DNA of 64,000 nucleotides from an uncultured Flavobacteriaceae bacterium (GTDB taxonomy: Bacteria > Bacteroidota > Bacteroidia > Flavobacteriales > Flavobacteriaceae): assembly GCA_937773465.1 (NCBI GenBank), contig CALJVK010000004.1, positions 19,249 to 83,248 on the forward strand, read 5' to 3'. Position numbers and translations under genes: made by a program. The notes under the pieces were generated by a model. That model was given only the letters and a program-made list of their open reading frames with translations. It did no database searches and was not told the DNA's origin. Of the stretch, positions 27,501 through 37,110 are shown piece after piece (the first letter of the stretch is position 1; each line of letters begins with the position of its first letter).

Positions 27501-28214
27501 TTAATTAGGACAGTAGCATTTTTTATTTCCAAAAAGATAAGTTAATGTAATTCCACTAAAAACATACCAATCTTTACTTAAAGTCGATCCGAAAATTTCT
27601 GAAGAATCATTATATTTATCAATTGGATAACTTCCATCAAGATTATCCGTAAAAGTTGCATTAGCTGTTATTTCAAATCCAATTATAAAACTTCTTAATG
27701 GTTTTAATTTATAACCTAACGTAATAGGAACAGAAATATTACTTTCAGTACCATATTGATCAGCTTTTAGCTCTCCATTTTCGTACCTAAGTGCATTATA
27801 ATTAAAAAAGTTAATTCCAGTACTTATGTAGGGTGTCATTTGTAAAGAAGAATTGTAGATGTCAAATTCAACAAAATTAAAATCTATTCCCACGCCAATT
27901 TCAGTTATAATATTTTTAAAGTACCTGCCTCTTTTTTTTCGATATTCAACAGTATTTGGCCAATTGTCAGAGCTACCAATTTTAGAATAATTAAGTTTTG
28001 CTCTTAAAGCAATTCTTTCATTTAAATTTTTTCTAAATATTATTCCTGCAACTGCGTTAGTGGAAAGATTATATGAAAATGGATGAATATAAGTAGTTGG
28101 TCCAACATCTCCAATATAATTTGAACCTCCAATAAAAACTCCAATCTCATTATTTTGTGAAAACACTGTCATTGAAATAAATAAAATTATGACATGTATT
28201 ATTTTTCTTTTCAT
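27501..28214 (-). CDS. DUF6089 family outer-membrane beta-barrel protein
   Basis: A 237-residue exported protein with signal peptide (KIIHVIILFISMTVFSQ) and an eight-strand type outer-membrane barrel. It starts with EIGVFIGGSNYIGDVGPTTY, which is the typical N-terminal strand and turn of DUF6089 proteins, and ends with WYVFSGITLTYLFGNKKCYC. The family is found almost exclusively in Bacteroidota and stands between nadK and uppS-bamA, exactly as here. Its molecular function is unknown to me; the conserved place suggests a role in outer-membrane biogenesis. A C-terminal pair of cysteines (KCYC) is notable. Confidence 0.88.
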   Translation of the reverse strand: MKRKIIHVIILFISMTVFSQNNEIGVFIGGSNYIGDVGPTTYIHPFSYNLSTNAVAGIIFRKNLNERIALRAKLNYSKIGSSDNWPNTVEYRKKRGRYFKNIITEIGVGIDFNFVEFDIYNSSLQMTPYISTGINFFNYNALRYENGELKADQYGTESNISVPITLGYKLKPLRSFIIGFEITANATFTDNLDGSYPIDKYNDSSEIFGSTLSKDWYVFSGITLTYLFGNKKCYCPN

Positions 28215-28256
28215 AATATGGCAGCAAATATAGATAAAATCAATTTTTAATAAGTT

Positions 28257-29141
28257 CTATATATTCCTTCTGTCTTCTCCCCAAAGAAGCTTATTTCTTA
28301 AAGTTTTGTAGAAACTATTATTGTTTATCGAAGCTAACTTAATTTTATAATTGGCTTTTTTTATTTTTATTTTAACATTATTTTTCAAAGAAATTATTTG
28401 AGAATCTAAAGAAAGAAGATGCGATTTTTCTCTTCCCTCAACTGAGAGTTCAATTTTAATTTCATCAGAAATAACTAAAGGTCTTGCATTTAAATTATGT
28501 GGAGCAATTGGAGTGATTGAAAAAGTTTGACTGGATGGCGTCATTATTGGACCGCCACAACTAAGAGAGTATCCTGTAGAACCAGTCGGAGTTGAAACTA
28601 TTAAGCCGTCAGCCCAATAGGTATTTAAATATTCTCCATCCAACATAGTTTTAATTTCTATCATTGATGTTGTGTTTTTTCTTCCAACACTAACTTCGTT
28701 AAGAGCGAAGTTAAAATCAGAAAAATTATCATTATTATCAACGCTTACTTCAAGTAAACTTCTTTCTTTTACATCAAATTCACCTTTTAATATTTTCTTT
28801 AATTCAATATTTAATAATTCTTGATTTAATGTTGCTAAAAAACCAAGTCTTCCTGTGTTAATTCCAATAATAGGAATTCCTAAATCTCTTATATAAGTAA
28901 TCGATCTCAATAACGTACCATCTCCTCCAATTGTAATCATCATATCTATACTTTTGTCAAGATCATTATAAGATGAAAACACTTTATGATTGTGGTTTGT
29001 TTTCAGTTTTTTTAATAGAACTGAATTATACTTTTCCTCAACAAATAACACAAGATTCTGATTTTTGCTAATATTTAAAATTTCTAAAAATATGTTTTTA
29101 GAAATTTTGTCTACTGACTGACCGTATATTGCAATTTTCAT
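28257..29141 (-). CDS. nadK: NAD kinase
   Basis: NadK phosphorylates NAD to NADP. The 294-residue protein contains the diagnostic GGDG motif in MMITIGGDGTLLRSITYI, the NE/D region FNFALNEVSVGR and the substrate-binding TYWADGLIVSTPTGSTGYSL with the following SCGGPIMTP, as well as ITPIAPHNLNARPLVISDEI. It is a cytoplasmic enzyme of normal length. The gene begins the minus-strand envelope cluster and diverges from pdxJ across a 66-base region. Confidence 0.96.
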   Translation of the reverse strand: MKIAIYGQSVDKISKNIFLEILNISKNQNLVLFVEEKYNSVLLKKLKTNHNHKVFSSYNDLDKSIDMMITIGGDGTLLRSITYIRDLGIPIIGINTGRLGFLATLNQELLNIELKKILKGEFDVKERSLLEVSVDNNDNFSDFNFALNEVSVGRKNTTSMIEIKTMLDGEYLNTYWADGLIVSTPTGSTGYSLSCGGPIMTPSSQTFSITPIAPHNLNARPLVISDEIKIELSVEGREKSHLLSLDSQIISLKNNVKIKIKKANYKIKLASINNNSFYKTLRNKLLWGEDRRNI

Positions 29142-29207
29142 TTAAGAAATTATTTTAATGCAAATTAATTAAAATAACATATAACAAATCTTTAATTTTG
29201 AATTATT

Positions 29208-29936
29208 ATGACAAAATTAAGTGTTAACATAAATAAGATTGCAACATTAAGGAATGCAAGAGGAGGTGATAACCCCAATTTACTTCAAATGGCAAATGAT
29301 ATTCAATCTTTCGGAGCTCACGGTATTACAATTCATCCAAGACCTGATCAAAGACATATAACTTACAAAGACGCAATAGATTTGCCTAAAGTGATTTCTA
29401 CTGAGTTTAATATTGAGGGCAATCCTATTAAAAAATTCATTGATTTAGTTTGTAAAATAAAACCTGATCAAGTTACACTTGTTCCTGATAGTATTGATGC
29501 TATTACTTCTAATTCCGGATGGGACACAATTAAAAATAAATCATTTTTAAAAGAAGTGATTTCCGAATTTAAAAATAATGGAATTAGAACTTCTGTTTTT
29601 GTAGACACTGATCTTAAATTAATTGAAGGAGCAAAAATAACTGGAGCGGATAGAATAGAGCTTTATACAGAATCGTTTGCTGTTAACTACCAAAAGGGTA
29701 ATAAGGAAGAGATAAATAATTATATTAATGCTTCAGTTTTAGCAAATGATTTAGGAATGGGAGTCAACGCTGGTCATGATTTAAGTCTTGAAAACATTCA
29801 TTTTTTTGTTGATAAAATCCCTTATTTAGATGAGGTATCTATCGGACATGCTATAATTTGTGAATCTTTGTATTTAGGGATTGAAAACGTAATTAATATG
29901 TATTTACAGAAAATAAACAATGCTTTTAAAAAGTAA
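29208..29936 (+). CDS. pdxJ: Pyridoxine 5'-phosphate synthase
   Basis: PdxJ condenses 1-deoxyxylulose 5-phosphate with 3-amino-2-oxopropyl phosphate in vitamin B6 synthesis. The 242-residue TIM-barrel protein shows KLSVNINKIATLRNARGGDN, SFGAHGITIHPRPDQRHITY, NIEGNPIKKF, a Glu in ADRIELYTESFAVNYQ and the phosphate-binding end LGMGVNAGHDLSLENIHFF with VSIGHAIICESLYLG. All match the family. A TAATTTTG at 29193-29200 could be its promoter -7 element. It overlaps the following hydrolase gene by 17 bases. Confidence 0.96.
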   Translation: MTKLSVNINKIATLRNARGGDNPNLLQMANDIQSFGAHGITIHPRPDQRHITYKDAIDLPKVISTEFNIEGNPIKKFIDLVCKIKPDQVTLVPDSIDAITSNSGWDTIKNKSFLKEVISEFKNNGIRTSVFVDTDLKLIEGAKITGADRIELYTESFAVNYQKGNKEEINNYINASVLANDLGMGVNAGHDLSLENIHFFVDKIPYLDEVSIGHAIICESLYLGIENVINMYLQKINNAFKK

Positions 29937-30690
29937 AATTTTTGGATCAGAAGGAGATGTTTTAATAGTGCTTCACGGATTTTTAGGAATGTCAGATAAT
30001 TGGAATTCTTTTGCCAAAAAAATTAATGATAGAGGATTTCAAATTCATTTATTAGATCAAAGAAATCATGGAGAAAGTTTTCATAATAAAGAATTTAATT
30101 ATGAAATCTTAGCTAACGATTTAAAATATTATATCGATTATCATAAAATAATAAGTTTTTCATTAATTGGTCATTCAATGGGTGGTAAAACAGCAATGAT
30201 GTTTGCTAGTATTTATCCTAATACTATTAAAAAACTTATTATTGTAGACATCCTGCCTTTTTATTATAAAAATGATTATCAAAATATTATAAATTCTCTA
30301 AAATCATTAGACTTTAAATCAATTAGCTCCAGATTAAATGCAGATAAAGCGTTATCAATATTCATTCAAGATCAATCGTTCAGAGCATTTTTATTAAAAA
30401 ACTTAAAGCGAGTTAGTAAGGATGAACTTGCTTTTAAAATAGATTTAGATATCATTTCAGATAATTTATCTGAAGTTGAAAAAGCATTACCAAGTGATAT
30501 TTATTTTTCTGGTGAAACACTATTTATAAAAGGTGAAAAATCAGATTACATTAACAATCAAAAATTTAAAATAGTTCATAATAATTTTCCAAAATCTAGA
30601 CTTGTCGAAGTTTCTAATGCTGGTCATTGGGTGCATGCAGAAAATCTTAATGATTTTGCTGAAGAAACATTAAATTTTTTAAAATCTTAA
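29920..30690 (+). CDS. Alpha/beta hydrolase (YbfF-like esterase)
   Basis: A 256-residue alpha/beta hydrolase. The oxyanion strand reads DVLIVLHGFLGMSDNWNSFA, then QIHLLDQRNHGESFH. The nucleophile elbow is LIGHSMGGKTAMMFASIYP, with the serine in GHSMGG, and the catalytic histidine lies in SNAGHWVHAENLNDF near the C terminus. The family includes YbfF acyl-CoA/ester hydrolases. The gene overlaps pdxJ by 17 bases; this pairing is common in flavobacteria although no metabolic link is known to me. The exact substrate cannot be predicted. Confidence 0.88.
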   Translation: MLLKSKIFGSEGDVLIVLHGFLGMSDNWNSFAKKINDRGFQIHLLDQRNHGESFHNKEFNYEILANDLKYYIDYHKIISFSLIGHSMGGKTAMMFASIYPNTIKKLIIVDILPFYYKNDYQNIINSLKSLDFKSISSRLNADKALSIFIQDQSFRAFLLKNLKRVSKDELAFKIDLDIISDNLSEVEKALPSDIYFSGETLFIKGEKSDYINNQKFKIVHNNFPKSRLVEVSNAGHWVHAENLNDFAEETLNFLKS

Positions 30691-30693
30691 AAG

Positions 30694-30724
30694 TTGGTCA
30701 CCTTTGTAAAAAGACCTATTTTTG
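30694..30724 (+). promoter_or_regulatory. Bacteroidota-type promoter for trigger factor
   Basis: TTG at 30694-30696 and TATTTTTG at 30717-30724 are separated by 20 bases, fitting the Bacteroidota promoter consensus. The tig start codon follows 18 bases later. It lies immediately after the stop of the hydrolase gene. Confidence 0.55.
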
Positions 30725-30742
30725 CGACCAAATTTGTAAAAT

Positions 30743-32068
30743 ATGAAGGTTTCAAAAAAAGATATCGATAAATTAAATTCAGTATTGTCTGTTAGTATTG
30801 AAAAGACTGATTATGAATCAAAAGTAGAAGAAGTGCTCAAGGATTATAAAAAGAGAGCTAATATTCCTGGCTTTAGAAAGGGTCATACTCCAATAGGATT
30901 AATAAAAAAACAATACGGAATTTCAGTGAAAGTTGATGAAATCAATAAACTGATGCAAAAAGGATTAAGTGATTATTTAGGTGATGAAAAATTAGATATT
31001 TTAGGTAATCCACTCCCTGTTGAAAAAAATGATTTAGACTGGAATGCTGATAAGATTACTTTTGATTTTGAAATAGGATTATCACCAGAGTTTGAAGTTT
31101 CATTAAAAAACAAAAAAGCTATTAATTCTTATGAAATTGATGTTGATAAAAAAATGATTGATGATCAAATTAAAAATATTCAAAATCAATATGGAAAACT
31201 AATTGCAAAAACTAAAATTGAAGATGGATTTGAAATAAATGGAAAATTCATGAATGAAGAATTTGAAGTTGATAATACATCAAACTTCAAATTGAAGGAT
31301 ATAAAAGGAAAATCTAATAAAGAAAGTTTAAGAAAATTAAGTATTGGTGATTCAATTGACCTAAAGACTAAGGATTTGTTTGATAAGGATTCAGATTTAT
31401 CATTTCATCTTAAAACAAATGATGATAATAAAGACAAGGTGAAAAATATTACGTTTTTATTAAACGAGATTAATGAAAGAGAGCCAGCTGATCTTGATCA
31501 AGATCTATTCGATAAATTATTTGGAAAGGATGCTATTAAATCAGTAACTGAACTTAAAAATAAATTGAAATCTGATGCTGAATCTAATTTCATAAATCAA
31601 ACAGATCAAAAACTATTAAATGACGTCACTGAGTATTTAATTGATAATACAAAATTTGATTTGCCAGATAATTTTCTAAAAAAATGGATGCAAACTGCAG
31701 GAGAAAATAGATTAGACGAAAAAGAAGCAGCAATGGAGTATGAAAAATCTGAAAAAGGACTTAGATACCAATTAATAGAATCTAAAATAGTTAAGGATAA
31801 TGAGATCAAAATTGATCATGATCAAATTAAAGACTTCTCTAAAGATTTAATTAAAACTCAAATGAAACAGTATGGTCAAAACAGTCCTGAAGAAAAAGAG
31901 TTAGAATCCATTTCTCAAAGAATTCTTTCTAATAAAGATGAAGTTAAAAGGATTTCTGATCAATTATTAAGTAAAAAATTAATTGATTTATTTAAATCAA
32001 ACCTTAAGTTTAAAAACAATAAAGTTTCTTATGAAAAATTTATTGAAATGGCTTATGCTAAAAAATAA
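30743..32068 (+). CDS. tig: Trigger factor, ribosome-associated chaperone
   Basis: Trigger factor binds at the ribosome exit tunnel and folds nascent chains. The 441-residue protein carries the ribosome-binding signature in ANIPGFRKGHTPIGLIKKQY. The central region where a PPIase (FKBP) domain normally sits (about 150-240) reads as a divergent domain without the usual aromatic active-site residues, as in other Bacteroidota. The C-terminal helical arms follow (about 250-430, e.g. DNFLKKWMQTAGENRLDEKE). It stands before clpP-clpX, the classical tig-clpP-clpX order, and has its own promoter. Confidence 0.93.
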   Translation: MKVSKKDIDKLNSVLSVSIEKTDYESKVEEVLKDYKKRANIPGFRKGHTPIGLIKKQYGISVKVDEINKLMQKGLSDYLGDEKLDILGNPLPVEKNDLDWNADKITFDFEIGLSPEFEVSLKNKKAINSYEIDVDKKMIDDQIKNIQNQYGKLIAKTKIEDGFEINGKFMNEEFEVDNTSNFKLKDIKGKSNKESLRKLSIGDSIDLKTKDLFDKDSDLSFHLKTNDDNKDKVKNITFLLNEINEREPADLDQDLFDKLFGKDAIKSVTELKNKLKSDAESNFINQTDQKLLNDVTEYLIDNTKFDLPDNFLKKWMQTAGENRLDEKEAAMEYEKSEKGLRYQLIESKIVKDNEIKIDHDQIKDFSKDLIKTQMKQYGQNSPEEKELESISQRILSNKDEVKRISDQLLSKKLIDLFKSNLKFKNNKVSYEKFIEMAYAKK

Positions 32069-32100
32069 TTAACTTTAGTTTATTATAAAAAATAATTTTT

Positions 32101-32760
32101 ATGGATTACTCGAAAGAATTTAAAGAATATTCAATTAAACATCACGGAATTAACTCACTTTATTATGATAAGTTAGTTAGTAGCATGACCCCGTATATAA
32201 TTGAAGAAAGACAGCTAAATGTTGCTCAAATGGATGTTTTTTCTAGACTTATGATGGATAGAATAATTTTCTTGGGTACAGGGATAAATGATTCTATAGC
32301 TAATATTATTCAAGCTCAATTACTTTTTTTAGAGAGTACTGACAAAGACAAGGATATTCAAATTTATATTAATTCACCGGGTGGATCTGTATATGCTGGC
32401 TTAGGAATTTATGATACAATGCAATTTATAAATCCTGAAGTTGCTACAATTTGTACTGGAATTGCTGCATCAATGGCCGCTGTTTTATTATGTGCTGGTC
32501 AAAAGGGTAAAAGATCAGGGTTAACTCATTCTAGAGTAATGATTCACCAACCACTAGGCGGAGCTCAAGGTCAAGCTTCTGATATTGAAATTACTGCAAG
32601 AGAAATTGGCAAGCTAAAGAAAGAATTATATGAAATTATAGCTAATCATTCGGGTCAAAAATATGATAAAGTTTATGATGATAGTGATAGAGATTATTGG
32701 ATGAAAGCTGAAGAAGCTAAAAAATATGGAATGATTGATGAGGTTTTAACAAAAAAATAA
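32101..32760 (+). CDS. clpP: ATP-dependent Clp protease proteolytic subunit
   Basis: ClpP is the serine protease core of ClpXP. The 219-residue protein contains the catalytic serine in [20 protein letters not shown], the histidine in [20 protein letters not shown] and the aspartate in [20 protein letters not shown]. The substrate-fold strand [20 protein letters not shown] is conserved. An N-terminal stretch of about 35 residues before [16 protein letters not shown] is longer than in E. coli and may hold the propeptide. Located between tig and clpX with short gaps (32 and 4 bases). Confidence 0.96.
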   Translation: MDYSKEFKEYSIKHHGINSLYYDKLVSSMTPYIIEERQLNVAQMDVFSRLMMDRIIFLGTGINDSIANIIQAQLLFLESTDKDKDIQIYINSPGGSVYAGLGIYDTMQFINPEVATICTGIAASMAAVLLCAGQKGKRSGLTHSRVMIHQPLGGAQGQASDIEITAREIGKLKKELYEIIANHSGQKYDKVYDDSDRDYWMKAEEAKKYGMIDEVLTKK

Positions 32761-32764
32761 CTTC

Positions 32765-33994
32765 ATGTCTGAAAAAGATTTAATTTGTTCGTTTTGTGGT
32801 TTAAGTAAAGTTCAAACAAATTTACTTGTTGCTGGTCAAGATGCTCATATTTGTGATAGTTGTATAGAACAAGCTTATGGCATAATAATCGAAGAATCGA
32901 AAAGAAATACTAATACTAAGCAAGAAGATGAATTATCAATTTCTAAACCTAAAGAAATAAAACTTTTTCTAGATGATTACGTAATTGGACAGGATCATAC
33001 AAAAAAAATTCTATCTGTAGCTGTTTATAATCATTATAAAAGACTAAATCATCAGTCATCAAAAAATGATGTAGAGATTGATAAAAGCAATATTTTAATA
33101 GTTGGTGAAACAGGTACTGGTAAAACACTAATAGCAAAAACAATTGCAAGAATGCTAGATGTTCCGTTGGCAATTGTTGATGCTACTGTATTAACAGAAG
33201 CTGGATATGTTGGAGAAGATGTCGAGACTATTTTAACTAGACTCTTACAGGCCTCAGATTATGATCAAGAAAAAGCTGAAAGAGGAATTGTGTTTATTGA
33301 TGAAATTGATAAAATTGCTAGAAAAAGTGATAATCCCTCTATTACAAGGGATGTTTCAGGCGAAGGAGTTCAACAGGCATTATTGAAATTATTAGAGGGA
33401 ACTATTGTAAATGTTCCGCCAAAAGGAGGAAGAAAACACCCTGATCAAAAATTTATTGAATTAGATACTCAAAACATTCTTTTCATTGCGGGGGGAGCGT
33501 TTGATGGTATTGAAAAGATTATTTCAAAAAGACTGAATATGCAAGTCGTTGGATATAAAAACCCTAATTCTACTAAAATCAATCAAGAAAATTTACTTTC
33601 ATTTATATCTCCAAAAGATTTAAAAGACTTTGGATTAATACCTGAAATTTTAGGAAGATTACCAGTATTGTCCTATATGAATTCTTTAGATAAAAAGACA
33701 TTAAGATCAATTTTAACTGAACCAAAAAATTCTCTTATTAAGCAATATGAAAAGTTATTTGAAATTGATGGAATTAAAGTGTCATTTACTGAAGACGGTC
33801 TTAGCTATATAGTTGATAAAGCACTCGAATTTAAGCTTGGTGCCAGAGGACTTAGATCAATTTGTGAATTGATTTTAAATGATGCAATGTTTGAACTCCC
33901 AAGTTCTAAAAGAAAAAAACTTCATATTGATAAAACTTATATTTCTAAAAAATTATCAAACTCTAGCCTAAGTATTTTGAAAGTAGCTTCTTAA
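32765..33994 (+). CDS. clpX: ATP-dependent Clp protease ATP-binding subunit ClpX
   Basis: ClpX is the AAA+ unfoldase that feeds substrates to ClpP. The 409-residue protein starts with the zinc-binding domain [17 protein letters not shown] and HICDSCIEQ (four cysteines). Walker A is GETGTGKT, and the region [20 protein letters not shown] is conserved. Walker B lies in [15 protein letters not shown], and the arginine-finger and sensor 2 region [15 protein letters not shown] is near the C terminus. The IGF-type ClpP loop appears as [12 protein letters not shown]. It follows clpP by 4 bases. Its stop overlaps the convergent GH3-family gene by 4 bases. Confidence 0.96.
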   Translation: MSEKDLICSFCGLSKVQTNLLVAGQDAHICDSCIEQAYGIIIEESKRNTNTKQEDELSISKPKEIKLFLDDYVIGQDHTKKILSVAVYNHYKRLNHQSSKNDVEIDKSNILIVGETGTGKTLIAKTIARMLDVPLAIVDATVLTEAGYVGEDVETILTRLLQASDYDQEKAERGIVFIDEIDKIARKSDNPSITRDVSGEGVQQALLKLLEGTIVNVPPKGGRKHPDQKFIELDTQNILFIAGGAFDGIEKIISKRLNMQVVGYKNPNSTKINQENLLSFISPKDLKDFGLIPEILGRLPVLSYMNSLDKKTLRSILTEPKNSLIKQYEKLFEIDGIKVSFTEDGLSYIVDKALEFKLGARGLRSICELILNDAMFELPSSKRKKLHIDKTYISKKLSNSSLSILKVAS

Positions 33995-35493
33995 TTAAGC
34001 TTAATTAGCTCTTCAATTATCATTCTATCGTTGCAAAGTCTTGGAATTTTATTTTGGCCCCCTAATTTATTTTTAAACTTTAACCATTCAAAGAATAGTT
34101 TCTCTTTAGCAACAATAATTTCTAATCTTTTCATTGTTATATTTTTGAAGCGTTTTGATTTATAGTCAGAATTTAATTCTTGTAGATATTTATCAAGATC
34201 TTCGCAAAACTTTGAAATATTTAAAGGTTTTTTTTCAAATTCAATTAGCCACTGATGACATCCAGAATCTTTTTTACTAATAAACGATGGTGCTACCGTA
34301 TATTCAACTATTCTAGATTTATGTTTTAATAATGTTTTATTTAATGCATTTTCAGCATTTTCAATTATTAGTTCTTCCCCAAACGCATTTATAAAACTTT
34401 TAGTTCTACCAGTGATTTTAATTCGAAATGGATCTAACGAAGTAAATTTAATAGTATCTCCAATTTTATATCTCCACAATCCAGCATTTGTAGAGATAAT
34501 CATAGCGTAATTTGTATCTAATTTTACTTTAGAGAGATTTATTATTTTAGACTTTAACTTATTATCCAGAGTTTCAAACTCAAAATAAATTCCATAATCT
34601 AGCATAAGTAGCATATCATTATGATCATTTCTATCTTGAATTGCAAAAAACCCCTCGGATGCATTGTAGGTTTCATAAAAACGAACACCATCTCCTAATA
34701 CAGATTTAAATTGATTAATATATGGGTCAAAATTTACTCCACCATGAAAATATACTTCTAAATTTCCCCATATATCTTTAATTGTTGTTTCATTTCTTTC
34801 TTCTAAAATCTTGTTTAGAAGAATAAGCATCCATGAAGGTACGCCTGCTAAACTTGTAATATTTTCATTTAATGTGTTATTTATTATAGCTTTTATTTTT
34901 TCATCCCATTTATCCATTAAAGAAATCTCATTATTAGGAGCACTTAACATTTCAGCCCATAATGGTAAATTATCAATTAATATCGCTGACAAATCTCCAA
35001 AATAATTATTATTATTCTCATATAATTTTTTACTTCCGCCGAGTCTTAATGATTTCCCTGAAAATAAATTAGAATCCTTATTGTTATTTACATACAAGCA
35101 TAAAACATCTTTTCCTGCTTTATAATGACACTCCTCAAGAGATTCTTTACTCACAGGGATGAATTTACTTATAGAATTAGTTGTTCCACTAGATTGTGCA
35201 TACCATTTGATTGCAGAATTCCAAAATATATTAGATTCTCCCTTAATAGATCTTTCTATATATTTTAAAAAATTTTCATAATCTGTTAGTGGAATATTAT
35301 TGGAAAAAGAAGAGTAGTCTTTGATTGAACTAAAATTGTATTTTTTTCCAAATTCTGTATTTTCAGCATTTTTCAAAAGATTAATTAAAACTTCGTTCTG
35401 AACCTCTAAAGGATATTTTTTAAATAATTCAATCTGATGCATTCTTTTTTTAAGAAACCAAGTCGTAACAGTATTTAGGAAAGAGAATGGCAT
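33991..35493 (-). CDS. GH3 family acyl-adenylate-forming protein
   Basis: A 500-residue protein of the GH3 family, first known from plant auxin-conjugating enzymes and common in Bacteroidota. It belongs to the adenylate-forming superfamily that activates a carboxylate with ATP and couples it to an amine. Visible motifs are the P-loop-like [20 protein letters not shown] (SSGTT is the first adenylation motif), [18 protein letters not shown] (second motif, with Tyr-Asn-Ala-Ser-Glu), and [20 protein letters not shown] with the GRTK hinge. The substrate in bacteria is unknown. It is convergent with clpX and divergent from DUF2797. Confidence 0.9.
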   Translation of the reverse strand: MPFSFLNTVTTWFLKKRMHQIELFKKYPLEVQNEVLINLLKNAENTEFGKKYNFSSIKDYSSFSNNIPLTDYENFLKYIERSIKGESNIFWNSAIKWYAQSSGTTNSISKFIPVSKESLEECHYKAGKDVLCLYVNNNKDSNLFSGKSLRLGGSKKLYENNNNYFGDLSAILIDNLPLWAEMLSAPNNEISLMDKWDEKIKAIINNTLNENITSLAGVPSWMLILLNKILEERNETTIKDIWGNLEVYFHGGVNFDPYINQFKSVLGDGVRFYETYNASEGFFAIQDRNDHNDMLLMLDYGIYFEFETLDNKLKSKIINLSKVKLDTNYAMIISTNAGLWRYKIGDTIKFTSLDPFRIKITGRTKSFINAFGEELIIENAENALNKTLLKHKSRIVEYTVAPSFISKKDSGCHQWLIEFEKKPLNISKFCEDLDKYLQELNSDYKSKRFKNITMKRLEIIVAKEKLFFEWLKFKNKLGGQNKIPRLCNDRMIIEELIKLN

Positions 35494-35541
35494 TTTAACT
35501 ATCTTTATTTTTTTAATAATATAAATAAATTTTTTTGATAA

Positions 35542-36342
35542 ATGTTTAAAGGAGTATTAAATAAGATGAAAACTGAAATAGATGATAATTTGAATTATTT
35601 TCTAGAACTAGGAGATGATTTTATTAATGTAAATCAACTACTAGGTTCAAAAATAAAACTATCATTTAGTGGTTATGAGTGTTTGAACTGTAAATCTGAC
35701 ATGCAATTATATAGACAGGGGCATTGTAAAAAATGTTTTTTTGAATTACCAAGTACTGCTGATTGGATTATGAAGCCAGAGCTTAGTAAAGCACATTTGC
35801 ACATAGAAGACAGAGATTTAGAGTTTGAAAAAAAAGTTCAATTAAAACCACATATTTTATATTTAGCTTTTTCTAGTAATGTTAAAGTAGGTGTTACTAG
35901 AAAAACTCAGGTTCCTTACAGATGGATAGATCAGGGAGCAATTCAGGCTATTGAAATAGCAGAATTTCCTAATAGGTATTTAGCTGGGATATCAGAAGTT
36001 GCACTCAAGAATTTTTATGCAGATAAGACTAATTGGAGAGAAATGTTAAAAATAAGTAGTTCCAATGTAGATCTTCAATTAGAAAGAGATAATGCTTTAG
36101 AAAAAATACCAAAAGAAGCTTTAGATTCAATTCAGACTAAAAAGTATTCAACCTTTAATATAGATTATCCAGTAAATAAATATCCAGAAAAACCTAAAAG
36201 TCTTAATTTACCTAAAGAAAAATCTTTTACAAGTGAGTTGGCTGGAGTTAAGGGACAATATTTAATATTTAATGACAGCACTGTTTTTAATGTAAGATCA
36301 AATGAAGGTGTTGTTATTGATTTAGAAATTATTAAATCTTAA
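35542..36342 (+). CDS. DUF2797 domain-containing protein
   Basis: A 266-residue protein with the DUF2797 features. A zinc-ribbon-like pair lies near residues 50-75 (YECLNCKSDM and GHCKKCFFELP). It is followed by HLHIEDRDLEFEKKVQLKPH, LYLAFSSNVKVGVTRKTQVP, WIDQGAIQAIEIAEFPNRYL and AGISEVALKNFYADKTNWRE. The GVTR and Tyr-based pattern recalls a GIY-YIG-like fold. The family has no known function; a nuclease- or tRNA-related role is only a guess. The start at 35542 agrees with the usual MxFxGVLxKM beginning; a second ATG lies 27 bases inside. It overlaps the convergent transporter gene by 11 bases. Confidence 0.85.
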   Translation: MFKGVLNKMKTEIDDNLNYFLELGDDFINVNQLLGSKIKLSFSGYECLNCKSDMQLYRQGHCKKCFFELPSTADWIMKPELSKAHLHIEDRDLEFEKKVQLKPHILYLAFSSNVKVGVTRKTQVPYRWIDQGAIQAIEIAEFPNRYLAGISEVALKNFYADKTNWREMLKISSSNVDLQLERDNALEKIPKEALDSIQTKKYSTFNIDYPVNKYPEKPKSLNLPKEKSFTSELAGVKGQYLIFNDSTVFNVRSNEGVVIDLEIIKS

Positions 36343-37033
36343 TTTCTTCTCCAATTTTCAAGTTGAATTTTTTTCTAAATAAATAAACAAATAAGTATAA
36401 CAGAGGAGTGTCTAAAAATGCTATTAAAATTTTAAAAATAATACCTGAAACAACAAGACCTAAAAAACTATCCCAGCTTAGTACTTCAAATAGACATAAA
36501 AGGGAAATAACAGTTACAGTATCAATTATTTGAGAACTAAAAGTTGAAAAGTTATTTCTTAACCACAACATTTTTCCTTTAGTTAGCTTTTTCCAAAAAT
36601 GATAAATTTTAATATCGATAAATTGAGCACATAGATAAGCAAGCATAGACGCTAAAACTGCTAATCCAGAAAGTGAAAAAACATTTGAAAATGTTTCATC
36701 GTTTATTGGTGATGATTCTAAAGCTGGAACATAATTAGAAATTAAAATTATGCTGATTGAAAAAAATGATGCAAAAATACCAGCCACTACAACTTGATTA
36801 GCTTTCCTTTGACCATATATTTCAGAAATTAAATCAGTTACTAGAAAAGTTATAGGATAAGGAAGTATGCCAACAGAAAGTTCAAATAATTTTATACCAC
36901 CTATTGATATGTCAAATGGATACCAATAAAAAAATTTTTGAAAAATTAAATTTGAAACTACTAAAGAAGTGATAAATAGAGCAGCCAAATACAAGTAAAT
37001 TTTTCTGGCTAAATTTTGTTTTTCTTCAGACAT
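36332..37033 (-). CDS. Queuosine precursor transporter (YhhQ/VUT family)
   Basis: A 233-residue membrane protein with about six helices. Signature pieces of the YhhQ family are LSVGILPYPITFLVTDLISE, IYGQRKANQVVVAGIFASF, MLAYLCAQFIDIKIYHFWKK and WLRNNFSTFSSQIIDTVTVI. The FPxTFxxxDxxxExYG-like region and the Asn-Asn-x-Ser-T-x-x-Ser-Q helix are diagnostic. E. coli YhhQ imports queuosine precursors preQ0/preQ1 used for tRNA wobble modification. It overlaps DUF2797 at its end and faces folK across 77 bases. The substrate is assigned by family. Confidence 0.9.
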   Translation of the reverse strand: MSEEKQNLARKIYLYLAALFITSLVVSNLIFQKFFYWYPFDISIGGIKLFELSVGILPYPITFLVTDLISEIYGQRKANQVVVAGIFASFFSISIILISNYVPALESSPINDETFSNVFSLSGLAVLASMLAYLCAQFIDIKIYHFWKKLTKGKMLWLRNNFSTFSSQIIDTVTVISLLCLFEVLSWDSFLGLVVSGIIFKILIAFLDTPLLYLFVYLFRKKFNLKIGEEIKI

Positions 37034-37060
37034 TAATTTCTAATTAAAAATATTTGTATT

Positions 37061-37088
37061 ACTTAAATAAAGATACTTAAATAAAGAT
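37061..37088. repeat. Perfect 14-base tandem duplication between divergent genes
   Basis: ACTTAAATAAAGAT occurs twice head to tail (37061-37074 and 37075-37088) in the spacer between the transporter gene and folK. It lies 23 bases upstream of the folK GTG. It could be a duplicated operator or a slippage product. Confidence 0.8.
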
Positions 37089-37110
37089 TCTTTTTATTTA
37101 ATTTGCTTAA

